64,000 bases of DNA from Candidatus Brevundimonas phytovorans. Its GTDB lineage: Bacteria > Pseudomonadota > Alphaproteobacteria > Caulobacterales > Caulobacteraceae. Position numbers and translations under genes: made by a program. Below the pieces are notes generated by a model. It worked only from the letters and a program-made list of their open reading frames with translations, was not told the DNA's origin and made no database searches. The stretch covers positions 2,505,001-2,569,000 of the forward strand of contig CP119309.1 in assembly GCA_029203145.1 (NCBI GenBank). The letters are read 5' to 3'. Shown here piece after piece: positions 26,595 through 35,094 of this stretch (within the stretch, counting starts at the first letter, position 1; each line of letters begins with the position of its first letter).

Positions 26595-27269
26595 ATGCGC
26601 GCCAAGTTCATCGTCGCCAGTGTCAGCATCGCCGCCCTGCTCGGCGCGAGCGCCTGCACCACGACCGACCCCTACAGCTCGACCCCGAACCGCAACAACA
26701 CCGGCACGGGCGCCATCGCCGGCGCCCTGGGCGGCGCCCTGCTGGGCTATCTGACCAATACCTCGAACGGTGAACAGGGCCGCAAGAACGCCCTGATCGG
26801 CGCCGGCATCGGCGCCCTGGCCGGCGCGGGCGTCGGCCAATACATGGATCGCCAGCAGCGCGCCCTGGAGGCTGAGCTGTCGGGCACCGGCGTCGGCGTG
26901 GCGCGTCAGGGCGACACCCTGGTGCTCCGCATGCCGTCGGACGTGACCTTCGCCACCAACCAATCCAGCCTGGACAGCCGCTTCCTGCCCGTCCTGGACG
27001 ACGTGGCTCGGGTGCTTCAGGAATATGATCGCTCGATGGTTGACGTGATCGGCCACACCGACTCCTCGGGCGGCGACGCCATCAACCAGCCCCTGTCGGA
27101 ACGCCGCGCCTCTTCGGTCGCCGCCTACCTGATGGACCACGGCGTCATCCGCGAGCGCCTCTATGTCGCTGGCAACAGCTCGCGCAACCCCATCGCCGAC
27201 AATACGACGGTCGAGGGCAAGGCCAAGAACCGCCGCGTCGAAATCCTGATCCGTCCCTTCACGGGCTGA
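26595..27269 (+). CDS. OmpA-family lipoprotein with glycine-zipper segment
   Basis: The 224-residue protein has a lipoprotein signal peptide with lipobox LGASAC (Cys near residue 21). A glycine-zipper segment (about 35-85, GAIAGALGGALLGYL and GAGIGALAGAGVG) follows, and then a C-terminal OmpA domain that binds peptidoglycan: VTFATNQSSLDSRFLPVLDDVA, VIGHTDSSGGDAINQPLSERRA and KNRRVEILI. It resembles YiaD-type proteins and probably tethers outer membrane to cell wall. Start ATG at 26595 with an AAAGGA ribosome-binding site. It is divergent from hsp20. Confidence 0.93.
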   Translation: MRAKFIVASVSIAALLGASACTTTDPYSSTPNRNNTGTGAIAGALGGALLGYLTNTSNGEQGRKNALIGAGIGALAGAGVGQYMDRQQRALEAELSGTGVGVARQGDTLVLRMPSDVTFATNQSSLDSRFLPVLDDVARVLQEYDRSMVDVIGHTDSSGGDAINQPLSERRASSVAAYLMDHGVIRERLYVAGNSSRNPIADNTTVEGKAKNRRVEILIRPFTG

Positions 27270-27294
27270 TCCGGCGGCTTGAGCTGAAACGACG

Positions 27295-27324
27295 AAGGGC
27301 GGCGCCGACCAGCGCCGCCCTTTT
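27295..27324. terminator. Bidirectional terminator
   Basis: An 11-bp stem AAGGGCGGCGC/GCGCCGCCCTT lies around a 6-base loop with TTTT on the plus side, between the convergent OmpA-lipoprotein and ugd genes. Confidence 0.8.
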
Positions 27325-27333
27325 CCTTGATCC

Positions 27334-28653
27334 CTAGCGGACGCTTTCGGGGCGGCCGATGGAGGTGTAGCGGAAGCCCCGCGCCTTCATATCCTCCGGG
27401 CGATATACGTTGCGCAGATCGACCATGACCGGCTGTTTCAGCAACAGCTTGATCCGGTCCAGGTCCAGGGCGCGGAACTGATCCCACTCCGTCATGATGA
27501 CCACGACGTCGGCGCCCTCGACCGCGTCATAGGGTCCGTCGCGGAAGACCACGCCGTCCAATAGCTTGGCCGCCTCCTCCATGCCCTCGGGATCGAAGGC
27601 CTGGACCGTCGCCCCCATGGCGATCAGGGCCGGGGCCACGTCCAGCGACGGGGCGTCGCGCATGTCGTCGGTGTTCGGCTTGAAGGTCAGCCCCAGCAGG
27701 GCCACCGTCTTGCCCTTCAAATCTGCGCCGCCCAGGGCCGCCGCCACGCGGTCGGCCATGGCCTTCTTGCGAGCGTCGTTGACCTCGACCGTAGTTTCTA
27801 TGAGGCGCAGCGGCGACCCGGCGTCGGTGGCGGTGCGCACCAGGGCCAGGGTGTCCTTGGGGAAGCAGGAGCCGCCGTAACCTGGCCCGGCGTGCAGGAA
27901 CTTGCCGCCGATGCGGTTATCCAGCCCGATGCCGCGGGCGACCTGCTGCACGTCGGCGCCCAGGCTTTCGCACAGGTCGGCCATCTCGTTGATGAAGGTG
28001 ATCTTCAGCGCCAGGAAGGCGTTGGCGGCGTATTTGGTCAGTTCCGAAGTGCGACGGCCGGTAAACAGAATCGGCGTCTCATTGAGGTTCAGCGGACGAT
28101 AGAGCTCGGTCATGACCGGGCGGGCACGCTCGTCCTCGAGGCCGACCACGACGCGGTCAGGACGCTTGAAGTCGCCGATGGCGGCGCCTTCGCGCAGGAA
28201 TTCGGGGTTGGAGACGACGGCGAAATCAGCCTCGGGTCGGCGCGCGCGGATGATGCGCTCGATTTCGTCGCCGGTGCCGACGGGGACCGTCGACTTGGTG
28301 ACGATGACGGTGAAGCCGTCGATCAGGTCGGCGATCTCTTCGGCGGCGGCATAGACGTAGGACAGGTCTGCATGGCCGTCGCCGCGTCGGGACGGCGTGC
28401 CCACGGCGATGAAGACGGCGTCGGCGCGGCGGATGGCCTCAGCGCCGTCCAAGGCGAAGGACAGGCGGCCGTCGCGGACATTGGCGGCGACCAGATCCTC
28501 AAGGCCCGGCTCATAGATCGGCATCCGCCCGGCGTTCAGTTGATCGATCTTGCCGGCGTCCTTGTCGACGCAGGTCACGACATGGCCGAAGTCGGCGAAA
28601 CAGGCCCCGGAAACAAGCCCGACATAGCCGGTGCCGATCATTGCGACGCGCAT
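27334..28653 (-). CDS. ugd: UDP-glucose 6-dehydrogenase
   Basis: Ugd oxidises UDP-glucose to UDP-glucuronate with two NAD+, supplying acidic sugars for surface polysaccharides. The 439-residue protein has the N-terminal Rossmann motif GTGYVGLVSGACF, VGTPSRR, KSTVPVGTGDEIE, the catalytic Cys in GYGGSCFPKDTLAL and GLTFKPNTDDMRDAPS. Length and motifs are those of the full UDPGDH family. Start ATG at 28653. It ends at the bidirectional terminator at 27295-27324. Confidence 0.96.
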   Translation of the reverse strand: MRVAMIGTGYVGLVSGACFADFGHVVTCVDKDAGKIDQLNAGRMPIYEPGLEDLVAANVRDGRLSFALDGAEAIRRADAVFIAVGTPSRRGDGHADLSYVYAAAEEIADLIDGFTVIVTKSTVPVGTGDEIERIIRARRPEADFAVVSNPEFLREGAAIGDFKRPDRVVVGLEDERARPVMTELYRPLNLNETPILFTGRRTSELTKYAANAFLALKITFINEMADLCESLGADVQQVARGIGLDNRIGGKFLHAGPGYGGSCFPKDTLALVRTATDAGSPLRLIETTVEVNDARKKAMADRVAAALGGADLKGKTVALLGLTFKPNTDDMRDAPSLDVAPALIAMGATVQAFDPEGMEEAAKLLDGVVFRDGPYDAVEGADVVVIMTEWDQFRALDLDRIKLLLKQPVMVDLRNVYRPEDMKARGFRYTSIGRPESVR

Positions 28654-28739
28654 GCGCTCATCCTCTTGATGCAGTCAGGACGAGATAACGCCCCAGCATG
28701 ACATTCGCCAACAGCCTCTCGGACCACCGGCAAAGAAAA

Positions 28740-28771
28740 AGGGCGGCCGACCCAGATGGATCGACCGCCCT
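28740..28771 (-). terminator. Terminator of the OmpA-type porin gene
   Basis: On the minus strand an 11-bp stem (28761-28771 with 28740-28750, one G-T pair) is followed by TTTTTCTTT. It lies 57 bases after the stop codon at 28828. Confidence 0.8.
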
Positions 28772-28827
28772 ATTCTTATCGACGTTCCTTGGTCATCGGG
28801 ATCGGCGTGAACCGACCCCTCAGGACC

Positions 28828-29985
28828 TTAGAAGTTGATGTCGATGGTGGCGCGACGGTTCAACGGCTCACGCACGCCGTCAGCGGTCGGCTTGGCCAGG
28901 ACGGTTTCACCCTTGCCGTCGAGGGCGATCACGCCGCCGTTGACGCCTTGGGCGACCAGGGCGTCGGCAACCGTGCGCGAACGACGGTTGGACAGACCCA
29001 GGTTGTAGGCCGGCGAACCCGAGGTGTCGGTGTAACCGACGATCAGGACGCGGGTCGGGGCGCCCGACTTGGCGTAGTTGGCGGCCTGCGTCACCACCGA
29101 ACGGGCTTCAGCCGTCAGGTCCGAGCGATCCCAGTCGAAGTAGACCACGAACTGACGCGCAGCCGGCTTAGCCGGGGGCGGCGGAGGCGGCGGCGGCGGC
29201 GGGGGAGGCGGCGGGGGCGGCGGCGGGGGCGGGGGCGGCGGCGGGGGAGCAGCCGGCTCGGCGCCGAAGGCGTAACGCAGACCCAGGGTCACGGTGTGCG
29301 ACTGGTCGTAGCTGCCGTCCCATTCGCCGTAAGACGGACCGCCGATAGTCGTCGAATCGAACGCCATGTCGCCCGTCAGGTAGCGGTAGGTCAGGTCGAT
29401 GTTGGCGCGGTCCGAAATGGCCCAGGCCAGACCCGCGATCGCCTGAGCGGCGAACTTGGTCGAGCTGTCGTCAGCGGTGAAGGTCACGCCGCGGTTGCCG
29501 CGGACGGCCCCCACAGTGTCGGTATTGACGCGGTTCACGCCGACGCCGAGACCGACGAAGGGACGGATGCGCCATTCGGGCGAGCCGAAGTCATAGAGGA
29601 CGTTGGCCATCAGAGTCGTCGACTCGATGTCGCCTTCCGGCGAATGGCAGGGACCCGTGGCCGGCGTCAGGTTGCAGAGGCCTGCCACGCCGTTGTCGAC
29701 AGCCCGCACGGTGCCGATGTCGCCCGAGCGGTAGCCGCCTTCCAGTTCAACGCGCCAGTTGGGGTTGAAGCGGTAGCCCAGACGGGCGAACGCCGCCCAA
29801 CCCGGATTGACTTCCCAATCCCAGGTCTGAGCGCCGATAGCCGAGTCCAGCTCGGCGTCGTGTTTAAAGTGATAGCCGGCGTCGATAGCGCCGTACCAGC
29901 CGTTCGGCTCAGCCGAAGCAGCGCCAGCCGACAGGGCCAGAGCCGCCGCCGCGCTGGATGCCAGGATCAAACTCTTGACGCGCAT
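28828..29985 (-). CDS. OmpA-type outer-membrane protein with polyproline linker
   Basis: The 385-residue protein has a signal peptide (residues 1-24, cleavage near AGAASA/EPN) and an N-terminal 8-stranded OmpA-like beta-barrel (about 25-220: GWYGAIDAGYHFKHD, WRVELEGGYRSGDIG, IRPFVGLGVGVNRV, VTLGLRYAFG). An uninterrupted run of about 28 prolines follows, and then a peptidoglycan-binding OmpA domain (YFDWDRSDLTAEARSVV, VGYTDTSGSPAYNLGLSNRR, NRRATIDI). Start ATG at 29983-29985 with a strong GGAGGG ribosome-binding site. It probably anchors outer membrane to wall, with the polyproline rod acting as a spacer. Confidence 0.94.
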   Translation of the reverse strand: MRVKSLILASSAAAALALSAGAASAEPNGWYGAIDAGYHFKHDAELDSAIGAQTWDWEVNPGWAAFARLGYRFNPNWRVELEGGYRSGDIGTVRAVDNGVAGLCNLTPATGPCHSPEGDIESTTLMANVLYDFGSPEWRIRPFVGLGVGVNRVNTDTVGAVRGNRGVTFTADDSSTKFAAQAIAGLAWAISDRANIDLTYRYLTGDMAFDSTTIGGPSYGEWDGSYDQSHTVTLGLRYAFGAEPAAPPPPPPPPPPPPPPPPPPPPPPPPPAKPAARQFVVYFDWDRSDLTAEARSVVTQAANYAKSGAPTRVLIVGYTDTSGSPAYNLGLSNRRSRTVADALVAQGVNGGVIALDGKGETVLAKPTADGVREPLNRRATIDINF

Positions 29986-30154
29986 ATTAAGCGGCCCTCC
30001 GAGATCTGTTTTTCGTGGACGACGGACACGTCGCCTACTCAACCCATTATCAGCGTTGCCGTGAGCGGTCGAGCCGCAAACGCCGCCGTTACCAAAGGTT
30101 GCAACTCTACCGTGGCCGCAGCGCTACAAAACCTTAACCTCGGAACCGCTTCTG

Positions 30155-32370
30155 TTAACGCAGGGAGACGGATAACTCCCATCCTTCGCCATGAAGGTCC
30201 GAATGTTCCGCCAACTGTGTGAAGCTGGACATAATATGGTAGAATGAACTGGCTGGGACCGGCTCGTCCACGAAGCAGCCATTCTGCAATCGTTTGTCCC
30301 GCCAAAGACCATCGGGGGTGAGGTAGAGCCAAAGCGCTCTCAAGGCGACGGCGGCGTCGTTCAGATAGGCCGCACGAAGCCCCCCCTCAGTTTCCCGCGC
30401 CAGGATCAGGGCCGCCTTCAACCATTCCGCCTGCGGCCACAGCCGCGCCTGGTTGGTCCGGACCGTGCCGTCGCTGTTCAGGGCGTCGACCGCCACGTCG
30501 TGGCGCAGGCTGATGCCGTCTGTTCCGGACGCATAGAGGCGTCGCGCCACCTCGACGCCGGCCTCGTCGCCGCGGAGCCGAGAATGACGCGCAAGGAGCC
30601 AGGCCCACTCGAACTGGTGTCCCGGCTCGACTCGTCCGCCGCCCTCGTAGCCCTCGAGCTTCCAGGTCTTGTCCAGAAATTCGCCCAGACGGCCTGTGTC
30701 AGGATCAATGAATGGGTCTGCGCCAGGTTCGCGAGGCGATCCGCCAAGGCCGACCAGACAGGGTCGTCGCTGATCTCCTCCCACGCCAACGCCCCCTCTA
30801 GAAGATGCATGTGGGCGTTGGACTGATAAGGAAAGGCTCCGCCTTCGCGGAAAGCGCCATTGCACGCGGCCCGCGCCTCAAGGGCTGAAAGCACGGCCTT
30901 GCCGCGCGCCAAAGCCGCCTCCTCCTCAATGGCGCCCACCTTGCGGGCTGTCGCCAGCGCCAGCAGAAGGAACGCCTGATCATAGACCATGGCCGTCTCA
31001 TCCAACGGGCGTCCGTCCTTATCCAGCAAGGTGCGCATCAGCCCATCTTGCCGCACAAAATCCGCTTCCAGGCTCTCCAGGCCCATACGGACCGCCCGCG
31101 CCCACGGCCCCTGCCATCCCATGAGCCCCGCCTGAGCGAAGACATAGATATGCCGCGTCTGAACGCGCGCCCTGCGCGGCTCGTGCAGCGGACGCCCATC
31201 CAGCCCCAATCTTTCGACAAAGCCGCCGTCCTCTCGCTGGCCCATCGTAGTCCAGATCGGCAAGGCCTTCCGTCGCAGCCAGTCCTGCAAACGGCGCGCG
31301 CCGACACCCAAGGGCTCTTCGAGGCGGCGCACGAAATCCCCGTGCTCAGGACAGGACAGCCGGATCCGTTCAACCACCTTCCTGACGTCCTGGGAACGGC
31401 TCAGATCGCAGACGAGGACCGCATCAGGTTCGGCGATAATCGCCAGATTTCGCACGCCGACGGCGGCGACAAGGATGCCGTCGGCGGCCCGCGCCAAACA
31501 GCCTTCGACATCCTCGAAGATGTGCTGGCCTGCGGCGCCCTCCCCGCTGGCGGCGATCGCGTCCCAGGCGCCAAGATCGGACCATTTGAAATCCACCTCA
31601 AGCACCGAGGCTAGGGCTGTTTTCTCCATCACGGCATAATCGATCGAGATCTTCGGCGCCTCGCGGAAGGCCTCCCCCAGAACCGCGACCGCACCGCGCC
31701 CGGCCGTCGCGATCCCCCTGCTGACCGCACGCTCGATCTCGGGCGCAAAAGTTCGCACCTGATCCAGAAGAACCCTGGATGACACGATGAAATTGCCGCT
31801 GTTCCAAAGATAGCCTTGAAGGACATATAGTCGGGCCTTTGATGGATCGGGCTTTTCCACGAAGGCCGCGATCGGTCCCAGTCCCGCCCCCGTCGGCGCG
31901 ATATAACCATAGGCCGAAGAGGGTTCGGTCGGCACGATCCCCAGGGTGACGATCCGACCCTGTCGCGCGCCTTCGACCGCCTGAAGGACCGCCGCTCGAA
32001 AGGCAGCATGATCGGGAATGTGATGGTCCGAAGCGATAAACGCGTTCACCCCCTGCGGATCCCGCTCATGGGTCCAGATCGCCGCCGCCGTCATCGCCGC
32101 CGCAGAATCTCGCGCCTCGGGCTCCAGAAGCACCTGAGCATCTATATCGATCTGGGCCAGCTGATCCAGAATCCATGCCTTGTGATCCACCCCGCCCACG
32201 ACAATCAGGTGCCCCCCGCAGCTCGCCAAGGCGGCAGCCCGCAATACGGCCTCCTGAAACAGAGAGCGGGCGCCGTCCAGGGACATGAATTGCTTGGGTC
32301 GAGAGGGTCGAGACACCGGCCATAGCCGCGTCCCAGCGCCCCCGCACATGATCACTGGATAAAGCCCCAT
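30155..32370 (-). pseudogene. Mannose-1-phosphate guanylyltransferase fused to AGE-family epimerase, frameshifted
   Basis: The N-terminal half (about 350 residues from ATG at 32370) is a GDP-mannose pyrophosphorylase: MCGGAGTRLWPVSRPSRPKQF, FVEKPDPSKARLY and DFKWSDLGAWDAI. The C-terminal half is an AGE/mannose isomerase-like alpha-barrel. The AGE frame shifts near 30707-30716. The first frame reads on to a stop at 30478. The homologous sequence continues in another frame with FIDPDTGRLGEFLDKTWKLEG, EPGHQFEWAWLLARH and RLWPQAEWLKAALI, to 30155. One missing T (CCATTCATT against an expected CCATTTCATT) explains this. It may be a real mutation or a sequencing error. The transferase half is intact, so GDP-mannose synthesis may survive. 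Confidence 0.85.
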
Positions 32371-32497
32371 ATATCATTGATAGCCAAGTCTGCAGCAATG
32401 GAAAGAGTTGCATCCGAACAACCAGTGCGCGCGCCCATCATCCTCGCGCGGTTGATGTCGTGACTTCCGCGCCCTCCGCCGCTATCGAGCGCACATC

Positions 32498-33427
32498 ATG
32501 CAAGAGACCGAACGGCAATCCGAAGAACGCAGCTGGGAAACGGCGAAGACGCTTGCCGAAGCCCTGCCCTATATCCAGGTCTATGATCGCGAGACCGTGG
32601 TCATCAAATACGGCGGCCACGCCATGGGCGAGAGCGCCGTGGCCAGGCAGTTCGCCGCCGACGTGGTGTTGCTGAAGCTGATGGGCGTGAACCCCGTGGT
32701 GGTCCACGGCGGCGGGCCGCAGATCAGCGCCATGCTGGACAAGGCGGGCGTCAAGTCGGCCTTCGTGGACGGCCTGCGCGTCACCGACAAGGACACCATG
32801 CAGGTGGCCGAGATGGTCCTGTCCGGCGCGGTCAACAAGGAGATCGCCCACTGGATCACCGTCGCCGGCAAGGAAGCCGACGTGCGCGGCGTCGGCCTGT
32901 CGGGCAAGGACGCCGGCCTGCTGACGGTCGAGAAGACCAAGCGCACCAAGCGCGACCCCGACAGCATGATCGAGCACGAGGTCGATCTGGGCTTCGTCGG
33001 CGAACCGACCAAGGTCGACCCCAAGCTGATCAAGGGCCTGATCGCCTCCGAGACCGAGGACTGGGTGCCGGTCATCGCCCCCATCGGGGTGGCCGAGGAC
33101 GGCATGACCTATAACGTCAACGCCGACACGGTGGCGGGCGCCGTGGCCGGGTCGCTGGGCGCCAAGCGGATGCTGCTGCTGACCGACGTGGCGGGCGTGA
33201 AGGGCGCGGACGGCGAGATCATCCGCCAGATGAACCTCGAAGAGGCCCAAGGCCTGATCGACACCGGCGTCGCCAACGGCGGCATGATCCCCAAGCTGGA
33301 GACGGCCATGGCCGCCGTTCGCGCGGGCGTCGAGGCCGTGGTCATCCTGGACGGGCGCCGTCCCCACGCCATGCTGGTCGAGCTGTTCACCGAGTTCGGG
33401 GCGGGCACACTGGTGAAGGCCCAGTGA
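32498..33427 (+). CDS. argB: Acetylglutamate kinase
   Basis: ArgB phosphorylates N-acetylglutamate in the second step of arginine synthesis. The 309-residue product has VIKYGGHAMGE, VVVHGGGPQISAML, the substrate-binding GLRVTDKDTMQVAEMVL, YNVNADTVAGAVAGSLGAKR and GMIPKLETAMAAVRAG. The N-terminal helix fits the arginine-sensitive hexameric form. Start ATG at 32498. Its stop overlaps the GTG start of the nucleotidase gene, and dapD follows, so the three form one unit. Confidence 0.97.
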   Translation: MQETERQSEERSWETAKTLAEALPYIQVYDRETVVIKYGGHAMGESAVARQFAADVVLLKLMGVNPVVVHGGGPQISAMLDKAGVKSAFVDGLRVTDKDTMQVAEMVLSGAVNKEIAHWITVAGKEADVRGVGLSGKDAGLLTVEKTKRTKRDPDSMIEHEVDLGFVGEPTKVDPKLIKGLIASETEDWVPVIAPIGVAEDGMTYNVNADTVAGAVAGSLGAKRMLLLTDVAGVKGADGEIIRQMNLEEAQGLIDTGVANGGMIPKLETAMAAVRAGVEAVVILDGRRPHAMLVELFTEFGAGTLVKAQ

Positions 33428-34125
33428 CGGCGGAAGCGACGGCAGAAGTGACCACCGAGATCGGCGCCGACCTGCGTCACGTCCGCTCCTGGGTGTTCGA
33501 TCTCGACAACACCCTCTACCCGCCGGAAAGCCTGTTCCTGAAACAGGTCGAACAGCGCATCAATCAGTATGTGGTGCGCACATCGGGCCTGGAGTCCGCC
33601 GAGGCACTCAGCGTTCAGCGCGGCTATCTGCACGACTACGGCACCTCGCTGGCCGGTCTGATGATGCACTATGACATCGACCCCCACGACTTCCTGGCCG
33701 AGGTCCACGATGTGCCGCTGGACGTGCTGACGCCCGATCCCGGCCTGCACGCGGCGCTGGAACGCTTGAGCGGACCGCGCCTGATCTTCACCAACGGCTC
33801 GATCGGCCACGCCCGGCGGGTCATGGAGAAGCTGGAGCTGACACGCTTCTTCGACGGAATCTTCGCCCTGGAAGACGCCGACCTGATCCCCAAGCCGGAC
33901 CCGCGCACCTTCCAGAAAATGCTGGCCCGGTTCGGCGTCGATCCGACCACGGCCTGCTTCTTCGAGGACACGCCCAAGAACCTGGAGCCGGCCCACGCCA
34001 TCGGCATGACCACGGTTCTGGTCGGTCCCAAGGCCTTCACGGCTGAAGGCGAGCATATCCACCATCGGGCCGCGACCGTCGGCCCCTTCCTGACCACCGC
34101 CATGCTGGACGGAGATCCGCAATGA
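33424..34125 (+). CDS. HAD-family pyrimidine 5'-nucleotidase
   Basis: The 233-residue protein is a HAD phosphatase like the pyrimidine 5'-nucleotidase (SDT1-like) family. Motif I is FDLDNTLYPPES (nucleophile Asp), motif II FTNGS, motif III Lys in LIPKPDPRTF and motif IV CFFEDTPKNL. A helical cap lies between about residues 50 and 110. It probably dephosphorylates UMP/CMP-like nucleotides. Start GTG at 33424 overlaps the argB stop, and its own stop overlaps the dapD ATG (ATGA), indicating strong coupling. Confidence 0.88.
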   Translation: MTAEATAEVTTEIGADLRHVRSWVFDLDNTLYPPESLFLKQVEQRINQYVVRTSGLESAEALSVQRGYLHDYGTSLAGLMMHYDIDPHDFLAEVHDVPLDVLTPDPGLHAALERLSGPRLIFTNGSIGHARRVMEKLELTRFFDGIFALEDADLIPKPDPRTFQKMLARFGVDPTTACFFEDTPKNLEPAHAIGMTTVLVGPKAFTAEGEHIHHRAATVGPFLTTAMLDGDPQ

Positions 34126-34991
34126 CCGACCTGACCCATCTGGAATCCGTCATCGAAGCCGCCTGGGAAGCCCGCGCCGAGGTTTCGGCCGCTACGCGCG
34201 GCGAGGTCCGCGACGCCGTCGACACCGCCCTGGCCCTGCTGGACGCAGGACAGGCCCGCGTCGCTACGCGCGGCGCGGACGGCGTCTGGACCACCCATCA
34301 ATGGCTGAAGAAGGCCGTGCTGCTGTCCTTCCGCCTGAACGACAACGTCATCATGCGTGCGGGCCACGCCCCCACCCTGCCGCTGTCGGCCGATCACCCG
34401 GTCGCCGTCGGTCCCTTCTGGGACAAGGTGCCCAACAAGTTCGGCGACTGGAGCGCCGCCGACTATCAGGCTGCCGGCTTCCGTTCGGTGCCGGGCGCCA
34501 TCGTCCGTCGCGGCGCCCACGTGGCCAAGAACGTCGTGCTGATGCCGTCCTTCGTCAACATCGGCGCCTTTGTCGATGAAGGCTCGATGGTCGACGCCTG
34601 GGCCACGGTCGGTTCCTGCGCCCAGATCGGCAAGAACGTCCACCTGTCGGGCGGCGCCGGCATCGGCGGCGTGCTGGAGCCGCTGCAGGCCAACCCGACC
34701 ATCATCGAGGACGGCTGCTTCATCGGCGCCCGCGCCGAGGTGGCCGAGGGCGTCATCGTCCGCGAAGGCGCGGTCCTGGCCATGGGCGTCTATCTGTCGG
34801 GCTCGACCAAGATCGTCGACCGCGCCACCGGCGAGATCTTCCGCGGCGAGGTGCCGGCCTATTCCGTCGTGGTGCCGGGCGCCCTGCCCGACCCGAACGG
34901 CGGTCCGTCGCTCTATTGCGCCGTCATCGTCAAGCGCGTCGACGCCCAGACCCGCGCCAAGACTGGCGTCAATGAACTGCTGCGCGACTGA
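34122..34991 (+). CDS. dapD: 2,3,4,5-tetrahydropyridine-2,6-dicarboxylate N-succinyltransferase
   Basis: DapD succinylates tetrahydrodipicolinate in the lysine and diaminopimelate pathway, which also feeds peptidoglycan. The 289-residue product has an N-terminal helical domain and a left-handed beta-helix with hexapeptide repeats: VVLMPSFVNIGAFVDEGSMV, VGSCAQIGKNVHLSGGAGIGG, DGCFIGARAEVAEGVIV and LAMGVYLSGSTKI. Length is slightly above the usual 274. Start ATG at 34122. It is the last gene of the argB unit. Confidence 0.97.
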   Translation: MTDLTHLESVIEAAWEARAEVSAATRGEVRDAVDTALALLDAGQARVATRGADGVWTTHQWLKKAVLLSFRLNDNVIMRAGHAPTLPLSADHPVAVGPFWDKVPNKFGDWSAADYQAAGFRSVPGAIVRRGAHVAKNVVLMPSFVNIGAFVDEGSMVDAWATVGSCAQIGKNVHLSGGAGIGGVLEPLQANPTIIEDGCFIGARAEVAEGVIVREGAVLAMGVYLSGSTKIVDRATGEIFRGEVPAYSVVVPGALPDPNGGPSLYCAVIVKRVDAQTRAKTGVNELLRD

Positions 34992-35094
34992 TCGAAGGTT
35001 TACCGCCAGCAACGCGCCGCATCGACACATAAACGGCTCGCCAACGGCGCGAACTATGGCCTAATGGCGGCCTTGTTTTCCGGGGGAGGCGGCG

